64,000 nt of DNA from Altererythrobacter sp. H2 (GCF_035319885.1 NZ_CP141285.1:1612001-1676000), one strand, 5' to 3'; positions 45,175-55,660 are shown, counted from the stretch's first letter. Notes: generated by a model from the letters alone, not told the origin. Numbers and translations: made by a program.

Positions 45175-45185
45175 TGATCGGGGGT

Positions 45186-45202
45186 GGCCGACTGGAACGG
45201 CC
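45186..45202. terminator. Short hairpin between convergent TonB receptor and hflX genes
   Basis: ggccg (45186-45190), loop actggaa, cggcc (45198-45202). The five-base-pair stem lies directly between the two stops. There is no T-run, so it is a weak candidate. Confidence 0.3.
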
Positions 45203-46528
45203 CTAGCTGTCGAGCGAAAGGAACCGTCCGTATTCCTTCGGGGTCAGCCGGACCGTTGCTGTCGTTCCTGGTTGCCCATCCACCTCGCCCGGCGTCTCAT
45301 CGGTGACCTGGCCGTGCTGGTGCAGCCAGGCCAGCTTCCGCCCATCGGATGCGGCAAGCGCGATCCGATAGGTGCGGGAGCCGCTCGTCAGCAAGGTATC
45401 GATGCGTTCGAGCAGCGCGTCAACGCCCTCGCCCGTCAACGCCGAAACCGGAACAACGTCGGGCTGGCTGGCAGCCTGATCCGCCAATTCGGCAGCGCGT
45501 TCGGGATCGAGCAGATCGGTCTTGTTCCACGCCTCGACCATGGGAATGGTTGCCTCGTCCTGATCGTCGGCCACAATCCCCAGATCCGCGAGGATTTCGA
45601 GTACCTGGGACTTCTGTGCCACTGCCGCCTCGCTTGCCATATCGCGGACATGAACGATAACGTCCGCGGCAGTCACTTCCTCCAGCGTCGCGCGGAATGC
45701 GGCGATCAATTGTGTCGGCAGATCGGAGATGAACCCGACCGTATCGGACAGGATGGCCTTCTCGACGCCGGGCAGGCGGATCGCGCGCATGGTCGGGTCA
45801 AGGGTCGCGAACAACAGATCCTCCGCCATCACCGTTGCGCCCGTCAAGCGGTTGAACAGGGTTGATTTGCCCGCGTTGGTGTAGCCTACCAGCGCGATCA
45901 CGGGCCAGGGTGCCCTGCCCCGCCGGTTACGGTGGAGCGCTCGGGTCCGCCGCACCTGTTCCAGTTCCTTTCGCAGGCGGCCCATCCGCTGGCGGATCAT
46001 GCGGCGGTCTGCCTCGATCTGGGTCTCGCCCGGACCTCCGAGGAAGCCGAAGCCACCGCGCTGCCGTTCGAGGTGAGTCCAACTGCGCACAAGGCGGCTC
46101 TGCTGGTAATCCAGGTGGGCCAGTTCGACCTGCAGTCGGCCCTCCGCCGTCGCCGCGCGTTCGCCGAAAATTTCCAGGATCAGGCCGGTCCGGTCTATGA
46201 CCTTGCGCTTGAGCTTTTCTTCCAGATTGCGCTGCTGGATCGGAGACAAGGCCCCATCGACGATGATAAGTTCTGCTTCGTGCAGCTCGCATTGGACGGC
46301 AATGTTGTCGACCTGACCCGATCCGAACAGCGTGTTGGGTCGGCGCTCACGCACCGGCACGACGAAGGCGTGAGCAACGACAATGCCGATCGCAAGCGCC
46401 AGGCCGCAGGCTTCCTCAAGCCTGGCCTCGGCGTCGAGTTCGTGCTTTGTGCCCCGAATATCAGGGCAGATGACCAGAGCCCGCGCGCCGCGCGAGACTT
46501 CACCTAGGAGGTTGTCGTCGAAGCTCAG
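45203..46528 (-). CDS. hflX: Ribosome-rescue GTPase HflX, probably starting at CTG
   Basis: The reading frame runs from a stop just beyond 46528 to the TAG at 45203. The first usual start codon is GTG 46360, but translation upstream of it gives conserved HflX sequence ([26 protein letters not shown]), so the true start must lie further up. The only candidate is CTG 46528, which overlaps the hfq stop as CTGA and has AGGTGAGGA just upstream. This gives 441 residues, the normal family length. Domains: N-terminal HflX domain with [13 protein letters not shown], then the GTPase with [15 protein letters not shown] and NKTD. Splits stalled or hibernating ribosomes. Confidence 0.85.
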   Translation of the reverse strand: MSFDDNLLGEVSRGARALVICPDIRGTKHELDAEARLEEACGLALAIGIVVAHAFVVPVRERRPNTLFGSGQVDNIAVQCELHEAELIIVDGALSPIQQRNLEEKLKRKVIDRTGLILEIFGERAATAEGRLQVELAHLDYQQSRLVRSWTHLERQRGGFGFLGGPGETQIEADRRMIRQRMGRLRKELEQVRRTRALHRNRRGRAPWPVIALVGYTNAGKSTLFNRLTGATVMAEDLLFATLDPTMRAIRLPGVEKAILSDTVGFISDLPTQLIAAFRATLEEVTAADVIVHVRDMASEAAVAQKSQVLEILADLGIVADDQDEATIPMVEAWNKTDLLDPERAAELADQAASQPDVVPVSALTGEGVDALLERIDTLLTSGSRTYRIALAASDGRKLAWLHQHGQVTDETPGEVDGQPGTTATVRLTPKEYGRFLSLDS

Positions 46529-47067
46529 TCTTCCTCACCTTCCCAGTCATCGCTGAGGTCAACATGGGTTGCGGGCTGAATGGTCGAAACGGCGTGCTTG
46601 TATGCCAGCTGCACGAAACCATCGCGCTCAAGCAGGGTGCAGAACAGGTCGTACGCAGCAATCCGCCCTTGCAGCATCACGCCGTTCACCAGGAACATCG
46701 TCACCTGCGCCTGCGCCTCGCGCACGCGGGAAAGAAACACGTCCTGCAAAAGACGCTGCTTGCGGTTGCTGTCCTGGCTGGAGAATTGGCGCACATCGAT
46801 CGGCTGTCCCGGCATGATTGTCGAAACGGCGTGCTTGTAGACCAGCTGCGACTGGCCATCGCGCCGCAGCAGGATCGAGAAATTGTCAAACCAGGTTACG
46901 ATACCCTGCAACTTGACGCCTTTGACCAGAAACATGGTCACCGGAATCTTGTTCCTGCGAAGCAGGTTGAGAAACGCATCTTGCAGGTTCTGGGGCTTGC
47001 CTTCAGGCGCTGGCGGCTCCGAGGAAGGCGGGGGAGTTCTGGCCGTGAGTGTACGTCCGTTTGACAT
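46525..47067 (-). CDS. hfq: Hfq with two tandem Sm domains
   Basis: 180 residues from ATG 47067 (AGAAGGA about ten bases upstream; GTG 47136 is an alternative). Residues 28-86 and 107-164 are two Hfq domains: LQDAFLNLL ... [13 protein letters not shown] ... YKHAVSTI and LQDVFLSRV ... [13 protein letters not shown] ... YKHAVSTI. Both keep the Sm2 Y-K-H motif. A normal Hfq has one such domain of about 70-80 residues and forms a hexamer; the fused form could make a trimer of doublets with two different half-rings. RNA chaperone for sRNA-mRNA pairing. Acidic C-terminus (DWEGEED). Between ntrX and hflX. Confidence 0.93.
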   Translation of the reverse strand: MSNGRTLTARTPPPSSEPPAPEGKPQNLQDAFLNLLRRNKIPVTMFLVKGVKLQGIVTWFDNFSILLRRDGQSQLVYKHAVSTIMPGQPIDVRQFSSQDSNRKQRLLQDVFLSRVREAQAQVTMFLVNGVMLQGRIAAYDLFCTLLERDGFVQLAYKHAVSTIQPATHVDLSDDWEGEED

Positions 47068-47206
47068 GCGTCCGGTGTCCTTCTTGCTTTTTGGCCCCTT
47101 CCATGATGGGGCATTCTGGCTGTTGGCAGAGCCCACAACCGATATTCTGCGTTATATATATATGGTCCTCTCGCCCCAACGCAAACGTAAGTCTTCGCCG
47201 TAATGG

Positions 47207-48601
47207 CTATTTATCGTGCTCTTCACCGTCATTTTCTGTTCGCTCGTTCATGCCGAGCAGCTTGAGCTTGCGGTGAAGCGCAGACCGCTCCATTCCGATG
47301 AAACTCGCGGTCTTCGAGATGTTTCCGGAAAAGCGGCGGATCTGGACTGAAAGATACTCGCGCTCGAAACTTTCACGCGCCTCGCGCAAGGGCGCTCCCA
47401 TCAGCGCCGCAATGCCGCTGCCCCCGCCCAGTTTGCCGCCGGTGACCTCCGCCGGGAGCATGTCGGCTTCGATGATTGTCAGCCGATCCCGCGGGGTGAG
47501 GATTACCGTCCTCTCCACCACGTTCCGGAGCTGGCGGACATTGCCGGGCCAGTCGTATGCCTGCAGCGCTGCCATTGCTTCATCTGAAACCGTGGGCGGG
47601 GAAATGCCTTGTTCCGCGGCGTATCGGGTGAAGAAATGCTCGGCCAGTGCGGCAATGTCATCCCGCCTTTCCGACAGCGACGGGACTGAGACGGGCACCA
47701 CATTGAGGCGATAGAACAGGTCCTCGCGGAACCGCTTCTCCTCCATTTCCTTGTGGAGATCGCGAGAAGATGAGGAAACGACGCGCACGTCGACCCCGAT
47801 CTGGCGGTTTCCGCCGACGCGGACGAAGCTCTGCTCCGTCAGCACCCGCAGGATGCGCGCTTGAGTAGACAGCGGCATGTCGGCGATCTCATCAAGGTAG
47901 AGTGTGCCCCCGTCTGCCATCTCCAGCAGTCCCGGGCGCACAAGCTTGCCATCGGCCTCCTCTCCGAACAGTTCCTGTTCGAACCGTTCTGGAGTGATAC
48001 GGGCAGAATTGACGATCACGAACGCATAGTCGGATCGCTGGCTCCATGAATGCAGCAGGCGCGCAGCCACTTCCTTGCCTGCCCCTGCCGGGCCGCTGAT
48101 CAGCACTCGGCTGCCGGTATTCGCCACCCGCTTCAGCGTCGCGCGCACCTGATTGATGGTGGAGGAACTGCCGGTAAATTCCTCGCCGCGAGGAAAGCCC
48201 TGGCGCAACTGGATGTTCTCGCGCCGCAGACGTTCGGTCTCGGTCGCGCGTTCCACCAGATGAAGCAGTTTGCTCGCCTCGAACGGCTTCTCGATGAAGT
48301 CCATGGCCCCGCGGCTGACGGCCGACACAGCCGTGTCGATATTGCCGTGACCGGAGAAGATGATCACCGGCAGTTCCGGCTCCCGCTTCTTGATCTGGTC
48401 GAGCACGTCGAGCCCGTCCATCGGGCTGCCATGCAACCAGACATCGAGCAGGACCAGGCTCGGACGCCGCTCGTCAATTGCTGCGAGCGCGGCTGAACTG
48501 TCGCCAGCTGTGCGGCAGATGTACCCCTCGTCGCTGAGGACACCGGCTACCAGTTCGCGAATGTCGCGCTCGTCATCGACGACCAGGATTTCTAGCGCCA
48601 T
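47207..48601 (-). CDS. ntrX: Response regulator NtrX
   Basis: 464 residues from ATG 48601 with GAGGAG eight bases upstream. Receiver domain (VVDDERDIRELV, phospho-acceptor Asp in LVLLDVWLHG, KPF), AAA+ domain with Walker A GPAGAGKE and Walker B GGTLYLDEI, and C-terminal Fis-type HTH (NISKTASFIGMERSALHRKL, cut at 20). The GAFTGA sigma-54 contact loop is absent: the position reads ELFGEEADGKLVRP. This NtrX therefore probably does not activate sigma-54 promoters but binds DNA as a conventional regulator, as reported for some other alphaproteobacterial NtrX. Partner of NtrY. Confidence 0.93.
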   Translation of the reverse strand: MALEILVVDDERDIRELVAGVLSDEGYICRTAGDSSAALAAIDERRPSLVLLDVWLHGSPMDGLDVLDQIKKREPELPVIIFSGHGNIDTAVSAVSRGAMDFIEKPFEASKLLHLVERATETERLRRENIQLRQGFPRGEEFTGSSSTINQVRATLKRVANTGSRVLISGPAGAGKEVAARLLHSWSQRSDYAFVIVNSARITPERFEQELFGEEADGKLVRPGLLEMADGGTLYLDEIADMPLSTQARILRVLTEQSFVRVGGNRQIGVDVRVVSSSSRDLHKEMEEKRFREDLFYRLNVVPVSVPSLSERRDDIAALAEHFFTRYAAEQGISPPTVSDEAMAALQAYDWPGNVRQLRNVVERTVILTPRDRLTIIEADMLPAEVTGGKLGGGSGIAALMGAPLREARESFEREYLSVQIRRFSGNISKTASFIGMERSALHRKLKLLGMNERTENDGEEHDK

Positions 48602-48635
48602 GTCGCATGCTCCTCGGGATAAGCCTTTGGGCGGG

Positions 48636-50852
48636 TCATTCGGCAGCTTCCTTTTTCCGGGCCGGATCACGGGCAAAGCGCAGCGAGACCCGGGCGCCGC
48701 CTTCGGGCGCGCTCGAGAATGCCATTTCACCGCCGTGTTCCTCGACAATCTTGTTCACGATCGCCAGGCCCAGGCCCGTGCCCTTGTCCCGTGTGGTGAC
48801 ATAGGGCTCTACGATGCGTTCCCGGTCACTCGGCAGGCCGACTCCATTGTCCTCGATGGCTACGAAGAAATTGTCCTCGTCTGCCGTGACACGCACCCGG
48901 ATCCGGCCGCGGTAATCGGGCTCTGCATCGCGGCTGCGGCTTTCCACCGCCTCCACAGCGTTTTTCATGACATTGGTCAGAGCCTGCCCGACCTGATGGC
49001 GATCGCACATAATGGTGACGGACAGGTCATCATCGCTGCTGAGCTTGAAGTCGATCTGGGAGTGAGCGACCTCCTGCAGGAACATCGCCTGACGCACCAG
49101 ATCGAGCGCGTTTTCGGGCCGGAAAACTGGCTTCGGCAAACGGGCAAAGGAAGAGAATTCGTCCACCATCTTGCGCAGGTCGCCAACCTGGCGGACAATC
49201 GTGCTGGTGAGTTCATCGAACAGTTCGCCATCTTGCTCGATCTGCTTGCGGTACCGTCGCATCAGCCGCTCTGTCGCGAGCTGGATCGGCGTCAGCGGGT
49301 TCTTGATCTCGTGGGCGATCCTGCGCGCGACATCCGACCATGCCGCCTGCCGCTGATCGAGCAGCTGGCGGGTGATATCCTCGAACGTAATGACCCGGCC
49401 GTTGGTGGTGGCGGTGGCTCTGACCGCCAGCGTCAGCAGGTCGCTACCACGCGAATGGCTGACAATGCCGCTTTCATCGGGCCCCTCCAGCATTGCTGCA
49501 ATCTGCGGGGCCAGATCGGCCAGCATCATCGGGCCATGTCCGGGAAATTCGTTTCCGAACAGGAGCGACTGCGCCGGGCCATTCATGAGCTGGATGCGGC
49601 CCTCCTGATCGACCGAGACCACCCCGGCGGAGACCGATTCCAGCACCGTTTCCATGAAAGCCCGGCGATCATCGAGTTGCCGGTTTGCTCCCACCAATGC
49701 ATCGGTCTGCCGTTCGATCTGGGCAGTCATCCGGTTGAAGGCGCGGTTGAGCAGGCCGATCTCGTCTGCGCCGGTGCGCCCCTCGACCCGCATGGCGAAA
49801 TTGCCCGCGCCCACTTCCCGCGCCGCGGCAACCAGATCGGTCAGCGGCTCGACCTGGCGGTCAGCGAACCGCAGCGCGAACCACACGGCCATGCCAACTA
49901 GGCCGATGGAGGCAAAGAAAAGGGCGAGATTGAAACGCAGCTGCAGCGCCCGCGCCCGCTTGGTCAGGGTCTCGTAATTCGCGGCAATATCCTGCGCCCG
50001 TTCCCACGAGTTGAACGATATCGCTTCCGAATTGCGGGCATTGTAGAGGAAAACCCCGCTGGACAGGTCAATCGGGGCGAGCGCTTCCAGCTTTGCCTCC
50101 GTAGCCTGAACCACCACGCCTTGCCCGTCCCGCAACTGGCCGACCATTGCGCTCCCGAACCGGCCCGGTTCGCTACCCTGGGTCAGGTTGTAGGTCGCAA
50201 CAGTCCGCAGGCTGCCATCCTCTATCGCCTGGAGGATCGCTGTCTCGTTGATGTCGCGCCCTTGCATCTGGAGGTTCACAAAATCGACGAACTCGCGCCC
50301 GGTAAAGGATACCTGCCGGGTGTTGTCGAAGTAGAAGCGCAGGTCGCTGGCCATGGTGGTGGTTTCTTCGGCCACCTCCAGCTGGTTCTGCTCGTAATAT
50401 TCCCGTGCCAGTTCGTTGGCATTGCGCATCAGGCCGCGTGAATCGTCCGAGAACCAGAAATCGACCCCCGATTGGAAAAGGATTGCGGCAAAGGCCGAAA
50501 CCAGCAGCGTGGGGATAGCCGCCACCAGCGAGAAGAAGAACACCAGCCGCACATGCATCCGGGCCGTGCTGCCGGCCGCGCGCCGGTTGGCTACCCGCCG
50601 ACCGATCAGCACAACCAGGGCCAGCGCCGGGATCAGGGTCCCGATGAGCAAGGATGCAACCTGGACTGAAGGAAGCAGGCCGCTTTCCGGCGCGGCCGAG
50701 AAAGCGAGGTATGTCGCTCCGACCATCAGCACGAAGGACAGTGCCGCCGCCGCCTCGAGCCAGGCGAAGAAATTGGCCCGGCGGAGCGTGACCATGAGCC
50801 GTCGCCAGAGGCGCGGAGTGCTGCGGGCGGTCATGGTCTGCGTTTCGGCCAT
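48636..50852 (-). CDS. ntrY: Sensor histidine kinase NtrY
   Basis: 738 residues from ATG 50852 (no strong ribosome site). Two N-terminal membrane segments, a periplasmic region, a further membrane segment (LFFASIGLVGMAVWFAL), then a HAMP linker, a PAS domain, the H-box [14 protein letters not shown] and an ATPase domain with GVGLPSDRE and GTGLGLAIV. Membrane sensor that phosphorylates NtrX; linked to nitrogen and redox or envelope signals in alphaproteobacteria. It lies 34 bases before ntrX and 82 bases after ntrC. Confidence 0.93.
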   Translation of the reverse strand: MAETQTMTARSTPRLWRRLMVTLRRANFFAWLEAAAALSFVLMVGATYLAFSAAPESGLLPSVQVASLLIGTLIPALALVVLIGRRVANRRAAGSTARMHVRLVFFFSLVAAIPTLLVSAFAAILFQSGVDFWFSDDSRGLMRNANELAREYYEQNQLEVAEETTTMASDLRFYFDNTRQVSFTGREFVDFVNLQMQGRDINETAILQAIEDGSLRTVATYNLTQGSEPGRFGSAMVGQLRDGQGVVVQATEAKLEALAPIDLSSGVFLYNARNSEAISFNSWERAQDIAANYETLTKRARALQLRFNLALFFASIGLVGMAVWFALRFADRQVEPLTDLVAAAREVGAGNFAMRVEGRTGADEIGLLNRAFNRMTAQIERQTDALVGANRQLDDRRAFMETVLESVSAGVVSVDQEGRIQLMNGPAQSLLFGNEFPGHGPMMLADLAPQIAAMLEGPDESGIVSHSRGSDLLTLAVRATATTNGRVITFEDITRQLLDQRQAAWSDVARRIAHEIKNPLTPIQLATERLMRRYRKQIEQDGELFDELTSTIVRQVGDLRKMVDEFSSFARLPKPVFRPENALDLVRQAMFLQEVAHSQIDFKLSSDDDLSVTIMCDRHQVGQALTNVMKNAVEAVESRSRDAEPDYRGRIRVRVTADEDNFFVAIEDNGVGLPSDRERIVEPYVTTRDKGTGLGLAIVNKIVEEHGGEMAFSSAPEGGARVSLRFARDPARKKEAAE

Positions 50853-50853
50853 C

Positions 50854-50883
50854 GTTGCAAGATTACAACGCTGGTGTTGCAAG
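50854..50883. promoter_or_regulatory. Direct repeats upstream of ntrY
   Basis: gttgcaag occurs at 50854-50861 and 50876-50883, 22 bases apart (about two helical turns), each followed by a caa. They lie in the 82-base gap between ntrC and ntrY, the only sizeable gap among the Ntr genes. Possible binding site for a regulator giving ntrYX its own promoter. Confidence 0.35.
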
Positions 50884-50934
50884 TATGCAAGGGAAATCTG
50901 CCGAACCGCCCGCTACGCCGGTCGGATTTCGATG

Positions 50935-52341
50935 TCAGATCGAAAACTGGTCTGCTTCGATGGCCAGCTCACCCAGCCGCTTCCGCAGCGTGTTGCGGTT
51001 TATGCCGAGCAGACGAGCCGCACGGAGCTGGTTTCCCCCCGTCTGGCGCAGCGCGTGCTCGAACAGCGGACGCTCGAACGCGGCCAGCGATGCATGGTAC
51101 AGCGCGCCTTCGCGCGGGGCCGCTTCCGCCAACCAGACGCGCAAGGCTTCGGCAAACCCGCCATCGGTGGCGGTCGGTCGGGAAGCGAGCGCATCGCCGA
51201 TCATTTCGCGGACACTTTGCGCGTCGATCACGTCTTCACGCGCCATGAGCGCGAGGCGGAACACCGCATTGCGCAGTTCGCGCACGTTGCCGCGCCAGGG
51301 ATGGACCTTGAGGGCATCGACCGCCGAGGGATGAAGCGACCGCGAAGGCAGGCCTTCGGCCGCCGCAAGCCCCAGGAAGTGGCGGGCGAGCGGCTCGATA
51401 TCCTCCACCCTGTCGCGCAACGGCGGCAACTGGATCGGTACGACGTTGAGCCGATAATAGAGATCTTCGCGAAACCGGCCTTCGCGGATCATCGGAGAAA
51501 GATCGCGGTTGGTCGCGGCGACAATGCGCACATCCACCGCGATTTCCTGCCGCCCGCCAACACGCCGGATCTTGCCCGATTGCAGCGCCCGCAGCAGCCG
51601 CGTCTGGGCGTCGGCCGGCATATCGCCGATCTCGTCGAGGAAAAGGGTGCCGCCATTGGCTTGCTCGAACTTGCCGATCGCCTGGTTTACGGCTCCGGTG
51701 AAGGCCCCCTTTTCGTGGCCGAACAGCTCGCTTTCGATCAGTTCTCCGGGGATTGCGGCGGTATTTACCGCTACGAACGGCCCCGTCTTGCGATGGCCAA
51801 GTTGATGGATTGCCTCGGCAACCAGTTCCTTACCGGTGCCGGATTCGCCCAGGATCAGCACGGTCAGATCGTTGCGCAAGACCCGGGTGATCATCCGGTA
51901 GACGCCCTGCATGGCCTGACTGCGCCCGACCATGGGCAGGCCCTCGGCCGGTTCCTCGCCCACCACTGGACGATCGGTGCCGCGTTCGGCCGCCTGGCGC
52001 ACGGCGCGAATGAGTTCGTCGAGATCGAACGGCTTGGGGAAGTACTCGAAGGCGCCCGCGTCTGACGCGCGCACGGCGGTGTCGAGCGTGTTCTGGGCCG
52101 ACAGGACGATGATCGGCATATCGGCGCGGTCAGCCACGATCCTGCCGAGGCCCTCAAGCCCGTCGCCATCCGCCAGCATGACATCGGTCAGCACGGCGCG
52201 GTAGCTGCCGGCAGCCAGCAGCCGGTCCCGCTCGGCCACGCTGTCGCAGCGGTCCACCTCGTAGCCTTCGTCGGCGAGGGCTGTTTCGATGACCGTGGCA
52301 ATGGCGCTGTCGTCTTCGACCAGCAGGATGCGGTGTGCCAT
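50935..52341 (-). CDS. ntrC: Nitrogen response regulator NtrC
   Basis: 468 residues. Receiver (LLVEDDSAIATV, Asp in AVLTDVMLADG), sigma-54 AAA+ domain with Walker A GESGTGKE, an intact GAFTGA in HEKGAFTGAVNQ and GGTLFLDEIGDMP, and Fis-type HTH at the C-terminus (NQLRAARLLGINRNTLRKRL, cut at 20). Activates nitrogen-scavenging promoters with RpoN when phosphorylated by NtrB. One-base overlap with ntrB. Confidence 0.95.
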   Translation of the reverse strand: MAHRILLVEDDSAIATVIETALADEGYEVDRCDSVAERDRLLAAGSYRAVLTDVMLADGDGLEGLGRIVADRADMPIIVLSAQNTLDTAVRASDAGAFEYFPKPFDLDELIRAVRQAAERGTDRPVVGEEPAEGLPMVGRSQAMQGVYRMITRVLRNDLTVLILGESGTGKELVAEAIHQLGHRKTGPFVAVNTAAIPGELIESELFGHEKGAFTGAVNQAIGKFEQANGGTLFLDEIGDMPADAQTRLLRALQSGKIRRVGGRQEIAVDVRIVAATNRDLSPMIREGRFREDLYYRLNVVPIQLPPLRDRVEDIEPLARHFLGLAAAEGLPSRSLHPSAVDALKVHPWRGNVRELRNAVFRLALMAREDVIDAQSVREMIGDALASRPTATDGGFAEALRVWLAEAAPREGALYHASLAAFERPLFEHALRQTGGNQLRAARLLGINRNTLRKRLGELAIEADQFSI

Positions 52342-53414
52342 CAGCTCCGCTCCGTCGTTGCGACCGGAAGATGGACCCGGAAGTGGGTGAGGCCGGCGCG
52401 GCTGTCGCGCTCATGGCTGATGCGGCCGTTCATGTCCCGAACCTGCTTCTTGACCAGCGCCAGGCCGAGGCCCTGCCCGCCCTTTTTCGACGAAACGAAC
52501 GGATCGAAGATCTGGCTGGCAATGTCCGGATCGATGCCCGCCCCATTGTCGCTGACCGTGATTTCAACGGGCAACTTGACCGCCCGGCCGAAGCGCACCG
52601 CATTCAGCACCAGGCCGCTGACGAAGCGGGTCCGCACGCGGACCATCGGTTCTTCGTCTGCCAGGGCCGCATCGCGGGCGTTGGCGAGCAGATTGACGAG
52701 GACTTGTTCCAGTGCATCGCGGCTGGCCAGCACCGGCGGGATCGAGGGGTCGAACTCTTCCTCCAGCACAATTTGCATCCCGCTGCCGGCGCGCAGGCTC
52801 TGACAGGCGCTGCGCACCACTTCGTGCAGGTTGAGCGGGGCAACCGGTTCAGGCGTGGCGCTGCCAAGCTGCTGCATCCGGTCGACCAGGCGGGCGATCC
52901 GGTCCACCTCATCCGCGATCACTGTGGCCAGCCGGCGGTCCTTGTCATCCAGCTTGCGTGCGATGAGCTGGCTCGCTCCGCGGATTGCGGCGAGCGGGTT
53001 CTTGATTTCATGGGCCAGCACGGCGGGGGTCCGCAACACGCCCTCGTTGTTCTCCGCACCGCTCATGTCATCCTGCCGGGCATCCGACAGGGTCACCACC
53101 CGCCAGCCCGGATGGGTCAGGATGGGCGACACGGTGAGGTTGATCTCCAGCACCCGGTCCCCCACGCGGATGGTGGTGCCCCGGGCAATGATCCGTGCGT
53201 CGCTGGCGGCCAGGCGTTCCATCAGGCGGCGCTCTTCGGGCACCAGCACTTCGAGCAGCGGCATGCCCGCGATCCGCGCCGCGCTCTTGCCCAGCAGTTC
53301 TTCGGCGGCATGGTTCGCCTCGATCACCCGCATTTCGGGATCGAGCAGCAACGCGGCGAAGATCAGCCCCTGAAGCTGGGCGTGGCCGTCTGGTGGCAGG
53401 ACGGCCTCGCTCAC
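52341..53414 (-). CDS. ntrB: Nitrogen sensor histidine kinase NtrB
   Basis: 357 residues from GTG 53414, overlapping the dusB stop (GTGA). Soluble: PAS domain at about 12-120, H-box [15 protein letters not shown], ATPase domain with NDGAGIDPD-like DNGAGID and [10 protein letters not shown]. Controlled by PII in known systems; phosphorylates NtrC. Confidence 0.94.
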   Translation of the reverse strand: MSEAVLPPDGHAQLQGLIFAALLLDPEMRVIEANHAAEELLGKSAARIAGMPLLEVLVPEERRLMERLAASDARIIARGTTIRVGDRVLEINLTVSPILTHPGWRVVTLSDARQDDMSGAENNEGVLRTPAVLAHEIKNPLAAIRGASQLIARKLDDKDRRLATVIADEVDRIARLVDRMQQLGSATPEPVAPLNLHEVVRSACQSLRAGSGMQIVLEEEFDPSIPPVLASRDALEQVLVNLLANARDAALADEEPMVRVRTRFVSGLVLNAVRFGRAVKLPVEITVSDNGAGIDPDIASQIFDPFVSSKKGGQGLGLALVKKQVRDMNGRISHERDSRAGLTHFRVHLPVATTERS

Positions 53415-54427
53415 GCTGCCTGGCGCCGCAGAAAGGGGGTGTAGAACCGCTCAAGCTCGTCCAGAACGCGTCGGGGATCGTCAACGAAGTTGACCATGTT
53501 GCGGAACTCGGCCGAGCCCGGCAGGCCCTTGGTGTACCAGCCGAGGTGCTTGCGCGCGATTTTCACGCCCACATCGTCACCATAGTGATCGAGCATCCGG
53601 CTGTAGTGTTCGACCATGACCTCGTACTGCTCGTCGATATCGGGGTCCGCCAGAACCTGGCCAGTCCGCCACCAGTGCATGACCTGGCCGAGCAGCCACG
53701 GCTTGCCATAGGCACCCCGCCCGATCATCAGCCCGTCCGCGCCCGACTGCTCCAGCGCGGAGGCGGCATCGGCAATGGTGCAGATGTCCCCGTTGACGAT
53801 TACCGGGATGGACACCGCATCCTTGACCCGGCGGACGAAAGCCCAGTCGGCCGAACCCTTGTACATCTGGTTGCGGGTGCGGCCGTGGACGGTGATCATC
53901 TTCACGCCGATATCCTCGGCAATCCGGGCAAGTTCGGGGGCGTTGAGGCTGTCATGATCCCACCCCATCCGCATCTTGACCGTGACCGGCACGGAGACGG
54001 CCCTGACCGTTTCCTCCATCAGCTTCTTGGCAAGCGGCACCTCGCGCATCAGCGCGCTGCCGGCCATGCCATTGGTCACCTTGCGGACAGGGCAGCCGAA
54101 GTTGATATCGATCACCTGCGCACCGCGGTCCTGGTTGAGCCGCGCTGCCTCACCCATGCTGACCGGATCACATCCGACCAGTTGCATGGACACCGGCTCC
54201 TCCACCGGATCCCAGGCCGCCTTCTGAATGCTCTGCCGGGTTTCGCGGATGGCCGCCTGGGTGGCAATCATCTCGGTTACGTTGAGGCCGGAGCCATAGC
54301 GCCGCACCAGTGTGCGAAACGGCATGTCGGTGACCCCGGTCATCGGGGCCAGCACGACAGGTGTTTCGATCTGGACGGGTCCGATGGCAATGGGCCGGAG
54401 CGTCGGTGGGGCAGGAAGCGCGGTCAT
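53411..54427 (-). CDS. dusB: tRNA-dihydrouridine synthase
   Basis: 338 residues. FMN TIM-barrel with [12 protein letters not shown], catalytic Cys in [30 protein letters not shown] and GRGAYGKPW. Reduces a uridine in the tRNA D-loop. It heads the ntr operon in the usual alphaproteobacterial order, where it was once called nifR3. Divergent from ispDF. Confidence 0.95.
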   Translation of the reverse strand: MTALPAPPTLRPIAIGPVQIETPVVLAPMTGVTDMPFRTLVRRYGSGLNVTEMIATQAAIRETRQSIQKAAWDPVEEPVSMQLVGCDPVSMGEAARLNQDRGAQVIDINFGCPVRKVTNGMAGSALMREVPLAKKLMEETVRAVSVPVTVKMRMGWDHDSLNAPELARIAEDIGVKMITVHGRTRNQMYKGSADWAFVRRVKDAVSIPVIVNGDICTIADAASALEQSGADGLMIGRGAYGKPWLLGQVMHWWRTGQVLADPDIDEQYEVMVEHYSRMLDHYGDDVGVKIARKHLGWYTKGLPGSAEFRNMVNFVDDPRRVLDELERFYTPFLRRQAA

Positions 54428-54504
54428 GATCAGGGGTGCCTAAAATTTGGGCAGCGCATAGTCCATTGCAGCGGGTGCTGCAAGCGGCTAGCCCGCGCGC
54501 AGAG

Positions 54505-55656
54505 ATGACGCAGCCCTCCCCCTTCCCCTCATTCGCGGCCATCGTGGTTGCCGCCGGCAAAGGCGTCCGTGCCGGTCAGCCCTTGCCCAAGCAGTTCGCG
54601 CCTTGGCGGGGCAAGCCAGTGGTGCGGCATTCGGTGGAGCGTCTGCTTGCTGCCGGAGCGAGCCGGGTCGTGATCGCCATTCCTGAAAATGGCCAGCAGG
54701 CCATGGCAGAAGCACTGGCGGGGCTTGAGCCGGTGGCGTTCGTGACCGGAGGGCAGACCCGCCAGCAATCGGTCCGGCTTGCACTGGAAGTTCTGGCTTC
54801 AGCTCCGCCGGAACGGGTGCTGATACACGATGCTGCCCGGCCGGATCTGCCCCGTACGGTCGTGGCTCGGCTGCTGGTCGCGCTTGAGAGCCATGCCGGC
54901 GCGATCCCGGTCCTGCCCGTGGTGGACAGTCTGGCGGTTGCACACAACGGGCTCATGGCCGGTGCCGCCCCGCGCGAGGCGCTTCGCCGGGTCCAGACCC
55001 CCCAGGCCTTCCGGTTTGGGCAAATCCTTGCGGCCCACCAGGCTTGGCAAGGCGCCCCCGACGCCGGGGACGATGCCCAGGTGCTGCGTGCAGCATGTCT
55101 CGACGTGGCGCTGGTCGAGGGTGACGAGCGCCTCAGGAAACTGACCTTTGCGGAGGACTTCGTGAGTGCTGCCCCGGCCTTCAGGATCGGAACCGGCTAT
55201 GACGTCCACCGGTTGGCCGCTGGCGAGGAGCTCTGGCTCGCCGGGGTGCGGATAGAGCACAGCCATGGCCTCGCCGGCCATAGCGATGCCGATGTTGCGC
55301 TCCACGCTCTGGTCGATGCCCTCCTCGGTGCGATTGCCCAGGGCGATATCGGCAGCCATTTCCCGCCGAGCGACCCCCAGTGGAAGGGCGCGGACTCCGC
55401 CCGGTTTGTCGAGCACGCGGCATCACTCGTGCGTCATGCCGGGTACATGGTCGGCAACGTAGATCTGACGATCATTTGCGAAGCGCCCCGAATTGGCCCC
55501 CATCGGGACGCGATGCGTGCGAGCATTGCGAGGCTCTTGGCGATCAGTATTGACCGCGTTAGCGTGAAGGCCACCACGACCGAGCGGCTCGGTTTCACCG
55601 GGCGCGAGGAAGGCATCGCGGCGCAGGCCGTGGCGACTGTTTTCAAGGAAGGATAG
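54505..55656 (+). CDS. ispDF: Bifunctional IspD/IspF of the MEP isoprenoid pathway
   Basis: 383 residues from ATG 54505. The IspD half (to about 225) has the nucleotide loop [23 protein letters not shown] and [10 protein letters not shown]. The IspF half has [37 protein letters not shown] and the C-terminal [17 protein letters not shown]. Catalyses the cytidylyl-transfer and cyclisation steps leading to IPP; the fusion is typical of alphaproteobacteria. The cluster ispDF - unknown - cinA - coq10 - lipA is conserved in this group as far as I recall. Confidence 0.95.
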   Translation: MTQPSPFPSFAAIVVAAGKGVRAGQPLPKQFAPWRGKPVVRHSVERLLAAGASRVVIAIPENGQQAMAEALAGLEPVAFVTGGQTRQQSVRLALEVLASAPPERVLIHDAARPDLPRTVVARLLVALESHAGAIPVLPVVDSLAVAHNGLMAGAAPREALRRVQTPQAFRFGQILAAHQAWQGAPDAGDDAQVLRAACLDVALVEGDERLRKLTFAEDFVSAAPAFRIGTGYDVHRLAAGEELWLAGVRIEHSHGLAGHSDADVALHALVDALLGAIAQGDIGSHFPPSDPQWKGADSARFVEHAASLVRHAGYMVGNVDLTIICEAPRIGPHRDAMRASIARLLAISIDRVSVKATTTERLGFTGREEGIAAQAVATVFKEG

Positions 55657-55660
55657 CAGC

